Origin: Cyclobacterium roseum
GTDB taxonomy: Bacteria; Bacteroidota; Bacteroidia; Cytophagales; Cyclobacteriaceae
Reading direction: 5' to 3'
Assembly: GCF_010119225.1 (NCBI RefSeq)
Contig: NZ_WNKF01000010.1
Coordinates: forward strand, 1 to 64,000
DNA length: 64,000 bases
The position numbers were made by a program, and so were the translations under genes. The notes beneath the pieces were generated by a model. The model was given only the letters and a program-made list of their open reading frames with translations. It was not told where the DNA came from and ran no database searches. This document shows, piece by piece, positions 62,712-64,000 of the stretch (position 1 is the first letter of the stretch; each line of letters starts with the position of its first letter).

Positions 62712-63557
62712 ATGAATTCCGAATTGACACCGCTAATTCCTGCTACTAATTTACTAAAACTAAAGGATGATCCGTCTCTGGTGCTGATTGATGCCGGATT
62801 TGGAAAAGAAAAATACCTTCAAAAGCATCTTTCCGGTGCCCTCTATGTAGACTTAAATCGCGATTTGTCGTCGATTAAGGAAAATCCGGCCGAAGGAGGC
62901 AGGCATCCCCTACCCGATCCGGTGGATTTTGGTAAGACCCTTGGCAACTTGGGAATTACTCCGGAAAGCCGGGTAGTTGTTTACGATGACAAACAAGGAG
63001 CCATGTCAGCAGCCCGGTTTTGGTGGATGCTGAAGGCAATGGGGCATCAACTCGTTCAGGTACTGGATGGCGGTCTACAAGCCGCCGAAGCGGCGGGCTA
63101 TCCCATAAGTACCGGTGAGGAATCGGCTACTCCTACTGCCCCCTACCCTGCTAGCGAATGGCAATTGCCTTTGGCAGATTTAGAAGAGGTTGCCCAAAAA
63201 GCGAAAGACCCGGCCTACAAGGTGATCGATGTACGGGAATCGGCCCGTTATTTGGGCGAAACGGAACCCATTGATTTGATAGCCGGCCATATTCCCGGAG
63301 CGATCAACGTTCCCTTTGGAGAAAACCTGGATTCAAACGGTCATTTTTTACCCTCAGAAACCTTGAAAAAGAACTATTCGGAGCTGCTGGCCGCAGGACC
63401 TGCAGAAAATACCCTTGTTCACTGTGGTTCGGGAGTGACCGCCTGTCACACACTACTTGCGCTGGCACATGCAGGGCTTGAAATCCCCAAATTATACGTT
63501 GGATCCTGGAGTGAATGGTCCCGAAATAACCGGCCGGTGGCCACAGGAAATGAATAA
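62712..63557 (+). CDS. Two-domain sulfurtransferase (rhodanese / 3-mercaptopyruvate type)
   Basis: A 281-residue enzyme with two rhodanese domains. The N-terminal one (VVVYDDKQGAMSAARFWWML) is inactive, as usual. The C-terminal one holds the active loop HCGSGVTA with Cys238. CGSGVTA is the 3-mercaptopyruvate sulfurtransferase-like form, though thiosulfate activity cannot be excluded. Its stop overlaps the start of the HipA-like gene. Confidence 0.94.
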   Translation: MNSELTPLIPATNLLKLKDDPSLVLIDAGFGKEKYLQKHLSGALYVDLNRDLSSIKENPAEGGRHPLPDPVDFGKTLGNLGITPESRVVVYDDKQGAMSAARFWWMLKAMGHQLVQVLDGGLQAAEAAGYPISTGEESATPTAPYPASEWQLPLADLEEVAQKAKDPAYKVIDVRESARYLGETEPIDLIAGHIPGAINVPFGENLDSNGHFLPSETLKKNYSELLAAGPAENTLVHCGSGVTACHTLLALAHAGLEIPKLYVGSWSEWSRNNRPVATGNE

Positions 63558-64000
63558 ATTAGACCTCCGGTTGGTTCATGTCATGCAATACAAGATGCCC
63601 CTGCGGGAAGGCGGCTCGTTACCCGCCCTGGCCCTGGCAGACGATGGATTTACCTATGTGGTGAAATTTCGCGGTGCCGGGCAGCGTGAAAAGGCCCTGT
63701 TAGCAGAATTGCTGGGAGGCGAAATTGCCCGTTTGCTAGGTTTTAAAGTACCGGAATTGGTCTTTGCCAGGCTGGACCCTGCCTTTGGGCAAACGGAAGG
63801 AGATGAAGAAATTCAGGATTTACTAAAAAGTAGCCAGGGTCTGAACCTGGGGCTCCACTTTTTATCCGCCGCCGTCAATTTTGACCCGGCGGCAGTATCC
63901 GTTTCTGCAGAACTGGCCTCTGGCATCGTATGGCTGGATGCGTTTATTACGAATGTAGACCGTTCGTTCCGCAATACCAACATGCTTATGTGGCACCGCG
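63550..64000 (+). CDS. HipA_2-like kinase-fold protein, 3' truncated by the window
   Basis: The first 150 codons of a HipA-family kinase-fold protein. MQYKMPLREGGSLPAL, YVVKFRGAGQ (ATP-binding Lys), GLNLGLHFL and the catalytic-like WLDAFITNVDRSFRNTN are visible and match the stand-alone HipA_2 group, which lacks a HipB partner. The ATG overlaps the sulfurtransferase stop by several bases. Role unknown; toxin activity should not be assumed. Confidence 0.88.
   Translation, partial: MNKLDLRLVHVMQYKMPLREGGSLPALALADDGFTYVVKFRGAGQREKALLAELLGGEIARLLGFKVPELVFARLDPAFGQTEGDEEIQDLLKSSQGLNLGLHFLSAAVNFDPAAVSVSAELASGIVWLDAFITNVDRSFRNTNMLMWHR

Overview
The window comes from a member of the Bacteroidota, most likely Cytophagales-like. 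Evidence: a SusC/SusD pair, Bacteroidota-type -7 boxes (TAnnTTTG) just upstream of several starts, many families typical of the phylum (DUF2911, DUF4442, DUF6526-like, DUF6544-like, CHRD, split MetH), and weak Shine-Dalgarno signals. The family-level placement is an inference. No rRNA, tRNA, CRISPR array or intact insertion sequence is visible. Coding density is high and most of the window is chromosomal housekeeping.

Layout. 1-260: tandem array of a 123-bp unit made of small palindromes. 346-8976: a polysaccharide-utilisation locus on the minus strand (SusC, SusD, heparinase II/III-type lyase) with a divergent NrtR/AraR-type Nudix-HTH regulator. 8951-10474: an internally deleted alpha/beta-hydrolase remnant, a DUF1905/YdeI protein and a small membrane protein. 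10520-12694: fused trehalose-6-P synthase/phosphatase. 12841-16185: DUF2911 lipoprotein, penicillin-acylase-type hydrolase and membrane protein in one operon. 16449-34759: mostly single genes for envelope and peptide or sugar turnover (EEP phosphatase, RND/MMPL exporter, M1, M48 and M3 peptidases, porin, GH31, a lipoprotein of six tandem CHRD domains, thioredoxin, DinB-fold protein).

34760-38190 is the accessory stretch: inverted-repeat elements, a two-gene arsenosugar module (ArsS radical SAM enzyme plus AhpD-like partner) and a VapC/PIN toxin-antitoxin pair bracketed by two copies of a ~314-bp direct repeat. 38190-42480 carries DUF4256, a Crp/Fnr regulator, a TPR protein and a translationally coupled cca operon. 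42534-47459 is a one-carbon/methionine operon: split MetH (two polypeptides) and MetF behind a SAM-I riboswitch with a matching promoter box. 47550-57681: outer-membrane protein, 1315-residue hybrid histidine kinase, ferredoxin-like protein, DUF819 transporter-like protein, NudL-type Nudix hydrolase, isocitrate dehydrogenase kinase/phosphatase AceK and gamma-carbonic anhydrase. 57830-64000: YceI lipoprotein, PabB-like synthase, glutamate dehydrogenase, DNA polymerase IV, small membrane protein, sulfurtransferase and a HipA-like kinase cut by the window end.

The most unusual structures are the repeat-bracketed toxin-antitoxin pair, the six-CHRD lipoprotein, the palindrome array at the left edge, the deletion-fused hydrolase remnant and two MITE-like inverted-repeat elements. 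I found no wholly novel multi-gene system that the sequence alone can prove.
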